A stretch of DNA of 64,000 nucleotides, from assembly GCF_012396505.1 (NCBI RefSeq), contig NZ_JAAXPN010000001.1, forward strand, positions 539,800 through 603,799, written 5' to 3'. Below, piece after piece: positions 1 through 9,600 of the stretch; the stretch's first letter is position 1, and each line of letters opens with the position of its first letter. The notes under the pieces are model-generated. The model saw only the letters and a program-made list of their open reading frames with translations. It was not told the DNA's origin and searched no databases. The DNA is from Periweissella fabalis. GTDB taxonomy: Bacteria; Bacillota; Bacilli; Lactobacillales; Lactobacillaceae. The position numbers were made by a program, and so were the translations under genes.

Positions 1-828
1 TTGGTTTTTATCAATGAATTTTTGCGTCTTGGCAATCAATTCTTGTTGTTGCGTAAATTCACGTAATTGGCGTTTACGATTTTCATTTTTTTGGCGCATC
101 GCTTCTTGGAAACTACCACGATATTTAGTCATTTCCCCAAAGGTAATGTCAACAATACTATTAGTTACTTGCTCTAAAAAGTCGTAATCATGTGAAACAA
201 TCATCGTTGTACCTTCAAAGGCTTGTAAGAAGGTTACTAGCCACGCAATGTGGACCGTGTCCAAATAATTAGTTGGTTCATCAAGTAATAAAACTTCATC
301 GTTGGCTAATAATAACTTGGCTAAAATTATTTTTGATCGCTGGCCACCTGATAATTGTGCCGTTTTGTGGTCAGCAATGTCGTTTAATCCTAAACCAGTG
401 ATAATTTTTTCAACTTTAGTAGCTAAATCGTAAAATTCGGCTTGTTCAAGTTGTTCTTGAATTTGTCCCGCTTGCATTAATAATTGCTCATCACCAGTTT
501 CAGCAAATTTTTCATAACATGCACTCATTTGTACTTCCAATTGGTACAATTCGGTGAAAGCTGTCGCTAAAAATTCTCGGACAGTCAAATCATCATCCAC
601 GGCAGCGTATTGATCTAAATAACCAATCCGTACGCCTGGAAACCATTTGATCGTTCCATTAACTGGTAAAATTTGTTCAGTAATTAGCTTAATTAACGTT
701 GATTTTCCAGTCCCATTTTGACCAGTAATCCCTACGTGTTCGCCTGTTTGTACTTCAAAACTAGCCTCATTATATAATTGCTTATCATCGTAACTCATTG
801 ATAAGTTACTAACTTCTAACAATGCCAT
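1..828 (-). CDS. ABC-F family ATPase (partial, C-terminus outside the window)
   Basis: The first 276 codons of a soluble duplicated-ABC protein, starting at the ATG at 828 and running off the window edge. The first nucleotide-binding domain is complete: Walker A GQNGTGKST near residue 37, signature LSGGQRSKI near 165 and Walker B LLLDEPTNYLD near 188. It is followed by a charged linker (KNENRKRQLREF) of the kind that reaches the ribosomal P-site in ABC-F proteins. No membrane segments are seen. Family knowledge: ABC-F proteins act on ribosomes as translation factors or antibiotic-protection factors. Which subfamily this is (YkpA, YdiF or a resistance type) cannot be told without the second half. 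Confidence 0.9.
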   Translation of the reverse strand, partial: MALLEVSNLSMSYDDKQLYNEASFEVQTGEHVGITGQNGTGKSTLIKLITEQILPVNGTIKWFPGVRIGYLDQYAAVDDDLTVREFLATAFTELYQLEVQMSACYEKFAETGDEQLLMQAGQIQEQLEQAEFYDLATKVEKIITGLGLNDIADHKTAQLSGGQRSKIILAKLLLANDEVLLLDEPTNYLDTVHIAWLVTFLQAFEGTTMIVSHDYDFLEQVTNSIVDITFGEMTKYRGSFQEAMRQKNENRKRQLREFTQQQELIAKTQKFIDKNQ

Positions 829-924
829 TGCTATATTCTCCTATTAATCATAATTATTCCTATTAATCAAATAAAAATTATATTATAATAAAAATTATTA
901 TTTGGACTATAAAAGGAATTTTTT

Positions 925-1011
925 ATGAAAAAATTTATCTCGTATACTGGTTTATCATTAACTATTGTTGCTATTTTTTTACTTTTTGTTACGCATTACA
1001 TGTTGATTTAA
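925..1011 (+). pseudogene. N-terminal fragment of the GT39-like gene, cut off by a frameshift
   Basis: A well-formed start (AAAGGAA ribosome site, ATG at 925) opens a 28-codon frame encoding a first transmembrane helix and stops at TAA 1009-1011. If the seven-T run at 974-980 had eight Ts, the frame would run without a stop through YALHVDLS into MDESFT of the following ORF, the usual join between helix 1 and the conserved acidic motif in GT39-type enzymes. It is therefore read as the displaced N-terminus of the next gene. Confidence 0.7.
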
Positions 1012-1013
1012 GC

Positions 1014-2237
1014 ATGGACGAATCATTTACAATCGCGTTAATTAATCACAGCCCTTGGGATTTAATCAAAACTGATGCACTAGATGTTCATCCGCCATTA
1101 TCTTATCTTATTTTTAAAGCCCTCGCTTGGCCTATTAGTCACTTTACTAATTATATTAACTTAGAAATTATTTACCTACGCTTATGGAATGTTGCTTTTG
1201 GTATACTTAGCATCTTTTTTCTAAGTAAGATTATTAAATTATATCAAAAGCAAATCAATTATTATATGCTCAGTGCTTTTATCATTTTGTCACAAATCGT
1301 CATGAATGGTTTAACTTTGCGCATGTATCAAATTGCGACCTTATTTTTAATTCTCGAACTATATAATTTGCTAAAATACATTAAAGTACGACAACAACGT
1401 TATCTTTGGTTTACTTTGTTATTTGCAAGTTTAAGTGCTTATTCGCACTACTTCGCCGCTATTTTTGCCGGTTTGATTCTTTTTTATTACTGGTTAACGT
1501 TTTGCTTCCAAAAAGACCGGGATTTAATAATCAAATTACCTTTATTAGCACTTTGTTTCGTTATCACGAACCTTCCCTGGATGACTGTTGCAATTAAACA
1601 AATAAGTTCCGTGAAAAAAAAATACTGGATTTCACCAGTTGAATCATGGAATGCCGTCTTCCAACAATCTTTTGATTTAAACTTACTACCCATGTATACG
1701 TATTTATTGATTGGACTCTTATTACTACAAATTATTTTTTGGTGGTTTCACCATGATCATCCTTTTGCATTAATTAGCTTCGTGACATTACTTTCATATC
1801 TAACAGCCTACTTAATTGGCGTAATTGAAATTTTGAATAATCGCCCAATTTTGATTGACCGTTACCTCTATCCGATGTTTTCGATTACTTTGTTCTTCAC
1901 TTTAATGAGTTTAAGTGAACTGAAAATTACTAGCTATCTTAAGTATCCGATTTATCTGGCCATTATTGGTTGTGCCTTATATACTATTCCATCACAAGTA
2001 AGTCAATTATCAAAGTTTAGCCCGATTACTTCCGCTAATCTTTTTACTAAAAGTATCGTTGGTTCAGAAGTAATTACTCCTAATAATTATAGTACCACGG
2101 TTAATGTCTTAAATTTAGCTGCTAAAAATCCAAGGTTTATTTATTGGATTCCCCTAAATAATTATACGTTTGGAACAAAATTAGTCCAAACCCCCCAATT
2201 ATTTAAGGCCGTTTATCCAAATATCAAGCCATATTAG
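1014..2237 (+). CDS. GT39/PMT-like membrane glycosyltransferase, frameshifted N-terminus
   Basis: Polytopic membrane protein with about nine hydrophobic helices. The start MDESFTIAL followed by DVHPPLSYL matches the first extracellular loop of GT39/ArnT-like glycosyltransferases, where the acidic pair contributes to catalysis with polyprenyl-phosphate sugar donors. The ATG at 1014 has no ribosome site in front of it, and helix 1 is encoded in another frame at 925-1011. As sequenced, the product lacks its first helix and is probably inactive or expressed only by slippage. Its substrate cannot be told; cell-surface polymer or protein glycosylation is the usual role. The only gene in the same direction downstream is a 55-codon membrane ORF. 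Confidence 0.75.
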   Translation: MDESFTIALINHSPWDLIKTDALDVHPPLSYLIFKALAWPISHFTNYINLEIIYLRLWNVAFGILSIFFLSKIIKLYQKQINYYMLSAFIILSQIVMNGLTLRMYQIATLFLILELYNLLKYIKVRQQRYLWFTLLFASLSAYSHYFAAIFAGLILFYYWLTFCFQKDRDLIIKLPLLALCFVITNLPWMTVAIKQISSVKKKYWISPVESWNAVFQQSFDLNLLPMYTYLLIGLLLLQIIFWWFHHDHPFALISFVTLLSYLTAYLIGVIEILNNRPILIDRYLYPMFSITLFFTLMSLSELKITSYLKYPIYLAIIGCALYTIPSQVSQLSKFSPITSANLFTKSIVGSEVITPNNYSTTVNVLNLAAKNPRFIYWIPLNNYTFGTKLVQTPQLFKAVYPNIKPY

Positions 2238-2310
2238 CACCTCTTAAGTTGAAACTAGTCTAAAAACACGTTAGAATAAACTTATAGTATTGTTCGGGGG
2301 TGTTGTTTAG

Positions 2311-2478
2311 ATGACATTAGGAAGACTAAAGCTATTAATTAATATATTAGCTATTATTTTATTGATGGTTAGCTTGATATCATATCATATTGTTACCGTC
2401 CAAGCATTTATCTTAATAGTTGCTATTAAGTTTATTCCGGGCTTTTTCTTACCAAAACATCAATCAAAAAAACAGTAA
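2311..2478 (+). CDS. Small membrane protein, 55 aa
   Basis: ATG at 2311 preceded by a G-rich ribosome site (CGGGGG). The 55-residue product is hydrophobic over residues 8-50, enough for one long or two short membrane helices, and ends in a basic tail (KHQSKKQ). The stop lies inside the left arm of the following terminator, which is common for real short genes. No family was recognised. It follows the GT39-like gene after about 75 bases and could be cotranscribed with it. Confidence 0.5.
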   Translation: MTLGRLKLLINILAIILLMVSLISYHIVTVQAFILIVAIKFIPGFFLPKHQSKKQ

Positions 2479-2511
2479 TATTAGCTTATCGCTATCATTA
2501 CTGTTTTTTTA
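2466..2511. terminator. Bidirectional terminator between the small ORF and rbsB
   Basis: Inverted repeat AAAAAACAGTAAT / ATTACTGTTTTTT separated by about 17 bases, with T-runs on both strands. It can end the plus-strand unit and the minus-strand rbs operon, whose last gene stops at 2513. Confidence 0.8.
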
Positions 2512-2512
2512 A

Positions 2513-3463
2513 TTATCTATATTTACTATTTACAATTAATTCTAATGGTGACTTAATATTTTTAGGTAAGGTTTGCTTATCAAAATGATCAAAGACCGCT
2601 TGCATCGCTAATTTTCCCATTTGATAAGGTTTTTGAGCTACCGTTGCAGCCATTTGGCCATTTTTAACTGCCGTTAATGCATCTTTTGAACCATCAAAAC
2701 CAACTAAAATAATATCGGGTTTATTCCTTAATGCTTGCACAGCACCCAAAGCCATTTCATCATTTTGAGAGAAAATTCCTTTAATATCAGGATGCCCTTG
2801 GATGATATTTTCAGTCGTCGTTAAGCCTTGCGCCCGATCAAAGTTGGCAGTTTGCTTGGCAACGATATTTAATTGTCCTGCCACAGCGGTATCAAAACCT
2901 TTACCACGTTCACGGGATGCTGAAGCACCTGGAATTCCTTGTAATTCAGCAATTTTAGCACCATTACCAAGTTGCTTTATCATAAATTTTGCGGCCATTT
3001 TTCCACCTTCAATTGAATTTGAAGCAACCAATGTTAATATCTTACCACCATTTGATGAACGGTCAACGGTAATAACTGGGATACCGGCATTATTAGCAGC
3101 CTTAACTTCTGGCGTAATTGCGTCTGAATCGACTGGATTAATAATTAAAATATCACCCCCGCGTTGAATCATATCCTCAACATCATTGGTTTGTTTAGCC
3201 GTATTATTTTGTGCATCAGCAATTTGAACTTTGGTACCTTTAGTTTTAGCAGTGTCATTAAGCCCATTTTTAACCGCAATAAAAAATGGATTATTTAAAG
3301 TTGATAGTGATGCCCCGACTCGAATATCTTTGGGTGCTTTTTGCGCAGCTTTATCAACTTTTTGATATGGATTTTCAAGCGTAACTATTGAACAGCCAGC
3401 AACTACTAGTAACATCAAACCAGTTAGGATACCCGTAATAAGATATTTAATCTGTTTGCTCAT
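2513..3463 (-). CDS. rbsB: Ribose ABC transporter substrate-binding lipoprotein
   Basis: Type I periplasmic-binding-protein fold with a lipoprotein signal: basic N-terminus, hydrophobic stretch and lipobox VVAGC with the lipidated Cys at residue 24. The body carries RbsB-like motifs such as NPFF near the start, INPVDSDAI, FSQNDEMALGA and GFDGS. It captures D-ribose outside the membrane and delivers it to RbsC/RbsA. It is the last gene of rbsDACB and starts after a run of eight Gs (GGGGGGGGAAGTAAAATG). The mature protein has an extra segment (about residues 25-45) between the lipid anchor and the binding domain. Confidence 0.93.
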   Translation of the reverse strand: MSKQIKYLITGILTGLMLLVVAGCSIVTLENPYQKVDKAAQKAPKDIRVGASLSTLNNPFFIAVKNGLNDTAKTKGTKVQIADAQNNTAKQTNDVEDMIQRGGDILIINPVDSDAITPEVKAANNAGIPVITVDRSSNGGKILTLVASNSIEGGKMAAKFMIKQLGNGAKIAELQGIPGASASRERGKGFDTAVAGQLNIVAKQTANFDRAQGLTTTENIIQGHPDIKGIFSQNDEMALGAVQALRNKPDIILVGFDGSKDALTAVKNGQMAATVAQKPYQMGKLAMQAVFDHFDKQTLPKNIKSPLELIVNSKYR

Positions 3464-3477
3464 TTTACTTCCCCCCC

Positions 3478-4440
3478 CTAGGCAGCTTTCTTACGATCAA
3501 TTAAGACAGCAATAATAATGACAATTCCTTTGACAATTTGTTGATAAAAACTTGATATCCCGAGTAGATTCATCCCATTGTTTAACGTACCAATAATTAA
3601 AGCCCCAATTAATGTACCCACAAGGCGCCCTTTACCACCAGTTAATGAGGTCTCACCTAAAACTACGGCAGCAATCGCATCCATTTCATAAGTTATCCCA
3701 GCATCAGGTTGTGCTGAATTAAGACGTGAAGTTAGAATAAAACCAGCAATTGAAGCCATAATACCCGATAAAGTATAAATTAAAATTGTGATCTTATTAA
3801 TCTTTATTCCAGACACAAAAGCTGCTTTGGCATTCCCACCAATGGCGTATGTTTTACGTCCAAAAGCCATTTTGTGTAATAACACATACAAAATAATAAA
3901 TGCAACGGCCATAATCACAATTGGAAATGGTATACCCAAGAAATAGCCACGACCTACTACTTGAAAGAAAAAACTATTGGTCATTTTCGCACCAGTAATC
4001 GGATTCCCATCTGTTAGTACATATGTTGCTCCACGAAATATAGTCATTGTCGCTAAGGTCGCAATAAAAGGTGCCGCACCACCATAGGCAATAATCATAC
4101 CATTAATTCCACCTAAGATTGCTCCAATTAATACGCCTAGTAAAAATGCAAAAGCTGGATGGATACCAGCAATAATCATCTGAGCTGTAATTGCCCCGGT
4201 GAATGCTAGAATTGAACCAACAGATAAATCAATTCCAGCAGTTAAAATAACAAATGTCATTCCAAAAGCAATTAAGGCATTCGTTGATACTTGTCGTAAT
4301 AAATTCAAAATGTTATTGATATCTAAAAAGCTATGATTTAGTAACGTTACTAAGAAAATTAAGAATACTAAAGCTAACACCGGTCCTAATTTACCAATAA
4401 AATCCATGACATTGAATTGCTTGCTCTTTGCGTTATTCAT
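3478..4440 (-). CDS. rbsC: Ribose ABC transporter permease
   Basis: 320-residue BPD_transp_2 family permease with about eight to ten hydrophobic helices. The motif AGIDLSVGS near residue 65 and GGKGRLVGTLIGALIIGTLNNGMNLLG near the C-terminus are typical of RbsC. It forms the transmembrane channel for ribose and couples to the double ATPase RbsA. The start overlaps the end of rbsA by eight bases and is preceded by GGGGGACGG, which suggests translational coupling. Full length for the family. Confidence 0.93.
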   Translation of the reverse strand: MNNAKSKQFNVMDFIGKLGPVLALVFLIFLVTLLNHSFLDINNILNLLRQVSTNALIAFGMTFVILTAGIDLSVGSILAFTGAITAQMIIAGIHPAFAFLLGVLIGAILGGINGMIIAYGGAAPFIATLATMTIFRGATYVLTDGNPITGAKMTNSFFFQVVGRGYFLGIPFPIVIMAVAFIILYVLLHKMAFGRKTYAIGGNAKAAFVSGIKINKITILIYTLSGIMASIAGFILTSRLNSAQPDAGITYEMDAIAAVVLGETSLTGGKGRLVGTLIGALIIGTLNNGMNLLGISSFYQQIVKGIVIIIAVLIDRKKAA

Positions 4441-5923
4441 TAATCCGTCCCCCTGTGGCTAAAGTCATAATCGCTTCTTGTGTTGCATCTTTGGTAACCA
4501 ACGTTCCTGTAATCTGTCCTTCATAAACCACATTAATTCGATCACTCATTCCTAAAACTTCTGGTAAGTCACTTGAAATCATAATTATTGCTACCCCTCG
4601 ATTAGTTAGTTCATTCATTAAATCATAGATTTCCCGTTTAGCTCCAACATCAACCCCGCGTGTCGGTTCATCTAATATCAATACTTGTGAACCAGCTCCA
4701 ATCCATTTCGCTAAAACAACCTTTTGCTGATTACCACCTGATAGGCTATTAACAATATCCAACGCTGATTGAGCTTTAATGGTTAACCGCTTAATCAACT
4801 TGTCAACAAACACTCGATCCGTATGTTGATCAATTACACCATATTTGGTAAAACTAGCCAAACTTGCTAAATCAATATTATCTGCAATTGTCGCATCAAG
4901 CATTAATCCTTCATCTTTACGGTTTTCGGTCACGAAACCAATTCCATGCTTAATCGCAGCCGCTGGCGAGTGATTTTCAATAAGCTGATCACGGATGATT
5001 ATTTTCCCACGATCAAGATGATCTAAACCAAAAATTGCCCGCATGATTTCTGTTCGTCCCGCGCCCATCAGCCCAGCAAAAGCGACAATTTCACCCGAAC
5101 GAACATCAAAATTGACATCATTAAAGACCCCACGACGACTTAGGCCCCGGGCTTGCAAATAAATATCACCAATCTGGTTTGTTCGAGTTGGGTAAAATTC
5201 CGTCAATTCACGACCGACCATTGCTTTAACAATTTGGTTAACATTGGTCTCGTCAACTGATGTTGTCATGACTGAAATCCCATCACGCATCACCGTAATT
5301 GTGTCGCATAACGCAAATATTTCTTCCATGCGATGGGAAATATAAATAAACCCCACCCCTTGTTGTTGGAGTTCTTTAACGATTTTAAATAATTTCTGAA
5401 TCTCATTTTCGGTCAAAGCTGAAGTTGGCTCATCCATGATAATAACTTGTGCATTAGTCATCAATGATTTGGCAATTTCAACTAACTGCTGATTGCCGAC
5501 ACTTAAGTCCTTAATCAAAGTATCCAAACCAAATTCAGCGCCTAAATAATCGAGATATTGCTTAGCTTGAGTCCGCATCACTGGCGTTTTCAACAGTCCC
5601 AACCGATTAGTTAGTTCACGATTAATAAACATATTTTCAAGCACGGTCATTTCACCATAATTGTTCATTTCTTGGTGAATAAAACTAATTCCGGCTTGTT
5701 CTGCAACCAAGGCATTTTTAAATTGCGTTTTTTGGCCATCCACCTCAATTTGACCACTATCACTTGAAATTATACCCGTTAAAATATTCATTAACGTCGA
5801 TTTACCAGCCCCATTTTCACCCATCAAGGCATGGATTTCCCCCGGGGCCAACCTAAAATCGACACCTTTTAAAACATTATTATTACCAAAACTTTTGTTA
5901 ATTCGTTGCATTGCAATTTCCAT
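4433..5923 (-). CDS. rbsA: Ribose ABC transporter ATP-binding protein (two ABC domains)
   Basis: 496 residues from the ATG at 5923, chosen because ACGGAGGGGTATT precedes it; a TTG 24 bases further upstream lacks such a site. Two nucleotide-binding domains: the first has GENGAGKST (35-43) and Walker B IIMDEPTSAL, the second has the signature LSGGNQQKVVLAKW and LILDEPTRGVDVGAK. The second domain has a degenerate Walker A (FAGLMGAGRTE), as is normal in RbsA/MglA proteins. It energises ribose uptake through RbsC. Third-from-last in the operon, directly after rbsD. Confidence 0.94.
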   Translation of the reverse strand: MEIAMQRINKSFGNNNVLKGVDFRLAPGEIHALMGENGAGKSTLMNILTGIISSDSGQIEVDGQKTQFKNALVAEQAGISFIHQEMNNYGEMTVLENMFINRELTNRLGLLKTPVMRTQAKQYLDYLGAEFGLDTLIKDLSVGNQQLVEIAKSLMTNAQVIIMDEPTSALTENEIQKLFKIVKELQQQGVGFIYISHRMEEIFALCDTITVMRDGISVMTTSVDETNVNQIVKAMVGRELTEFYPTRTNQIGDIYLQARGLSRRGVFNDVNFDVRSGEIVAFAGLMGAGRTEIMRAIFGLDHLDRGKIIIRDQLIENHSPAAAIKHGIGFVTENRKDEGLMLDATIADNIDLASLASFTKYGVIDQHTDRVFVDKLIKRLTIKAQSALDIVNSLSGGNQQKVVLAKWIGAGSQVLILDEPTRGVDVGAKREIYDLMNELTNRGVAIIMISSDLPEVLGMSDRINVVYEGQITGTLVTKDATQEAIMTLATGGRINE

Positions 5924-5969
5924 AATACCCCTCCGTATTACTATCAAAATTGTGCGCAGTTAAATTAAT

Positions 5970-6365
5970 TTAAAAAGTTACGCCACTTTCCAAAATAATA
6001 TTGGCATATGGCGCCATCTCCCCTGTGCGGATAAATGCATGCGTATCGGCTAAACGTTTTTTCATATCGTCGTGAGGAATAAATGCTAATTCGGTATCGG
6101 GTAATAAGTTTTTAATCGCTTGCAGTTGACCAGGATTAGCGGTCTTTATTTCCTCGGCCAAATATATTTTTTGTACTGCTAATTCGGTTAAAACGTTTTG
6201 GAGTACGACATTAAAGCTAGGAACATTGTTAGTTACCGCTAAGTCAATTTTTTCAGTTCCCTTCGGTACTGGCATCCCAGCATCACCAATTGCGAGGGTG
6301 TCAAAATGCCCCATTTGGGCAACTACACGAGAAATATCTGAATTAATAATGCGTCCTTTTTTCAT
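5970..6365 (-). CDS. rbsD: D-ribose pyranase
   Basis: 131 residues, full length. It starts [20 protein letters not shown], with the catalytic-region His of RbsD, and contains VIVCDAGxP-like [12 protein letters not shown] (here [11 protein letters not shown]). It converts the pyranose form of ribose to the furanose form that ribokinase uses. It is the first gene of the operon, behind an AAAGGAA ribosome site. No ribokinase (rbsK) or repressor (rbsR) gene is present in the window, so phosphorylation and specific regulation must be encoded elsewhere. Confidence 0.93.
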   Translation of the reverse strand: MKKGRIINSDISRVVAQMGHFDTLAIGDAGMPVPKGTEKIDLAVTNNVPSFNVVLQNVLTELAVQKIYLAEEIKTANPGQLQAIKNLLPDTELAFIPHDDMKKRLADTHAFIRTGEMAPYANIILESGVTF

Positions 6366-6419
6366 ATTAAATTCCTTTCAACGATCAAAATGTAATTAAG
6401 TAAATTTGTCTACATTCCC

Positions 6420-6448
6420 ATTTTACCGATATTTTAGAGCGCTTTCAA
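6420..6448 (-). promoter_or_regulatory. rbs operon promoter with overlapping cre site
   Basis: On the minus strand, TTGAAA (6443-6448) and TAAAAT (6420-6425) are spaced by exactly 17 bases, about 55 bases before rbsD. TGAAAGCGCTCTAA (6434-6447) matches the CcpA consensus TGWNANCGNTNWCA at all but one fixed position and overlaps the -35 box. Carbon catabolite repression of ribose uptake is the inference. Confidence 0.75.
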
Positions 6449-6568
6449 TTATTAACTAGAGATAATTCATTTGTTCATCAGCCGCGTAATGGAATTGCAT
6501 ATTATTTCCCGAAAATTGTCTATTTTTTTAAACTAATTTAGTTATTACAAACCTGAAATCACGATGTT

Positions 6569-6612
6569 AAAAAAATACCCCTCGAAGAAAATTCTTCAAA
6601 GGGCATTTTAGA
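6569..6612 (-). terminator. Terminator after the large adhesin gene
   Basis: On the minus strand a 16-bp stem with several G-U pairs (arms AATGCCCTTTGAAGAA and TTCTTCGAGGGGTATT) is followed by a T-run. It lies about 75 bases beyond the adhesin stop and upstream of the rbs promoter. The remaining bases of the 6449-6686 gap hold nothing else that I recognise. Confidence 0.75.
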
Positions 6613-6686
6613 ATATTTAAATATTGTGCCATATTAGTGTGTTGTCTCACACCATACTTCCGTTGACGGTTTAATTAAATACTTTT

Positions 6687-9600
6687 TTACTTATCATCAT
6701 GTTTCTTCCGACTACTTAGTCCTAATAAACCAACCAAGCCCAGCATTACTTCACCAATAATTGTTAACATCGTTGCCGTTTGTGATTGTTCATCAGTCTT
6801 AGGCAAGCCGGTTTGTGTATTAGTTGGCAGTGCTACTTTTCCATCAGCATTTTGCTTAATTTCTGGTTTATTAACATTTACTGGTATCATCGGTGTTTGT
6901 TGATCACCATTATTATGATTATCATGTGCTTTTGGTTGAACCGGTGTTACACCATTACCATTATCAGTAAGTGTCGGCACAACTAAATCAAAGTTATGAA
7001 TATCATTAAAAGCTCGTAAAGCTTGTTCATTAGCTAACATCAATTCTTGCGCGGCGTTTTCCGCGTTTTGTTGCGCATTTTTACTGCTATTATTGGCAAG
7101 TGTGACTTGCTTAGCAGTATTTTCAGCGGCAACTTGGGCAGCTATAACATCGGCTGGCGTCACAACATTTTGGCTAGCAGCAGCTAATGTTTGGGCTCGT
7201 AATTGACTAGCTAAGGCCCGAAGCGCAAAGAAACGTCTTTGAGCTAGCAATTGCCGTTGAACAGGTGAACCCGCAGCAGCTTTAGCAGCAGCTTGTGCAT
7301 ATGCGTTGGCTTGCGCAATGGCAGCTAATGTTTGGGCATCCGCAAGTTTAGTTGCTTCTGCATATTCCCGAGCTTTATCCGCGTGTTGTTGGGCAACTAT
7401 TACCGCTTGATTTGCATCGGCAGCATATTGTTTAGATAACTTAAGCCATTTAGCCGCGGCTTGAACAAAGGCTTTTACCTCAGTATTATTAGGTGCTTTG
7501 GCTAACAATGCGTTGGCTTGTTTGACATATCCTTCGGCCTTAGTTACATTAGCAGCTTGTTGGCGTGCATACTCAGCGGCTTGGTTAGCCGCATCTTGAG
7601 CCGCCTTAGCACTTGCTAAAGCTGCTGGATAGTAGGTTTTAGCCGTTAAGTTAGCAAGTTCATTGGCTGCTTGATTAGCATATGATTTAGCCGTTGAAGC
7701 GTTAGTATCGTTGGCTACACTCGTTGCCGTACTATTTTCAGCATTCGCCGTTGCTTGGGCGGCTGATGCAACACTTGCTGCGGCACTCGCAACACTCGCA
7801 TCACTGGCGGCCGCTGAGGCGGCATCAGAAGCATATGAGTTTGCAACTGAAGCAGCATTTGAAGCAGCTGCGGCGGCACTAGCAGCGGCCGCTTTTTGAT
7901 CTTGGGCATCACTATTAGCAGTATTAGCTACCGCACTGGCGGAATTAGCGACTGAAGCGGCACTCGTGGCAGTTGAACTTGCTGCAGCAGCGGCAGCAGC
8001 CGCACTGGCAACAGAACTGTTACCACTATTGGCAGTTGCGGTACTTGCAGCTGAACTAGCAGCGTTGGTCGCATCATTAGCGGAACTTTGCGCATCACTG
8101 GCTGAACTCTTAGTAGCCATTGTGCTATCACTAGCTTGACTCGCACTTGAACTAGCATTACTTGAGTAATCACCGGCACTCGTGGCGGTTGAACTTGCGA
8201 CAGCCGCCGCTGAAGCAGCACTGGCAACAGAACTGTTACCACTATTGGCAGCCGCAGTTGCAGCGGCTGAACTAGCAGCATTGGCTGCATCATTAGCGGA
8301 ACTTGTCGCAGCACTGGCATGTCCACTTGCAGTGTTGGTATATGAATTCGTTGCAGTAGCACTTGAATCCGTATTCGTATTATCATTTGTAGTATTGTCA
8401 GCTGCTATATTTGTACTATCAGCAGCTGATTTAGCTGCCACTACCGCAGTGTTTGTAATAGCCTGTTGTTCAGCTAGCAACGCATTCGCTGCATCATTGG
8501 CTGCCGACGCCGCGACACTTGCACTTGAAGTAGCTATCGCTTGTTGTGCGAGCGCATTTGCATTCGCACTAGCTGCAACACTCGCAGCAGATGCGACACT
8601 ATTAGCTGCAAAAACAGCGTTGCTAACGGCAGTTGAAGCCGCTGATGCATAGCTAGCCGCAGCACTCGCATATGAACCATAGGCTGGATCATTCCCATAA
8701 CTAGCCGCAGCGGCCGCACTGGCTGCCGATTGAGCATTACTTAAGGCGTCATTTGCCGTTGAGGCTGCACTTTGTTGATTTTCTAAAGCTTCCGCGGCAA
8801 CAGAAGCTGCACTAGCAGCCGTTGAAGCGGCCAAATTAGCATTTCCTTGGGCGGTGCTCGCAACTGATGCAGCACTCGCAGCTACACTGGCGGCACTTGA
8901 AACAGTATGCACATATGAAGCAACATTAGTGGTATTGCTGTATTGCTTCGCTAATGATTGTGCCGTTGAATTAGCCAATGCGGCATCATTTGATGAACTC
9001 GTAGCAGTACTTGCAGTGCTTGTGGCAGTTGCGGCTGTCGTTGAAGTAGCACTCGCTTTGCTTTGCGCAGCGCTATTATTGTCAACGGATGTTAAGTCCC
9101 CAACGACCACATCATAATTAACTTTGACAAAATTAATGCTTGAAGTGGCTCGTAAGATGGTATTAGCTGGTAATTTAAGCCCATCCGGCAAAGTAATCGT
9201 CCAGTTTCCACTTTGGTCCGCTTGCACCATGTATTTAGTTGCGTCATATGGATCAGCAGTTAGTGTGCCAGCTGGTAAGCCTTTAATTAGATTACCCTTA
9301 CCGTCCGTTAAAGTAACATACGCCCCCGGTAAAGTTGTCCCAGAAACTGTCGTCGATTGATCAGTTACTGTTGGTACAATGTTTACCTTGTTATCGGCAG
9401 CGGTATCAAATTCAAGATATTTGTTATTCGTCAATGCTAAAGCAAGTGCATTAATAGCTACTTCTGAAGCGGATGTTAAGCCTTGTGCGGTTGCTTTTTG
9501 ACCTGGATACAGACTAGCTTGATAGATTGGAATACTAAATGATAAGTATGGTCCAATGGCAGCACTATTAGGTGTCCCAAAAATAATTTTTTGCAGTTGG

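Noticed and set aside
7711..9360. Several long open frames on the plus strand and in other minus-strand frames opposite the adhesin stalk.
   Set aside because: They consist of Ala/Leu/Val or Pro/Leu/Gln runs produced by reading the biased GCA/AGT repeat out of frame, and have no ribosome sites.
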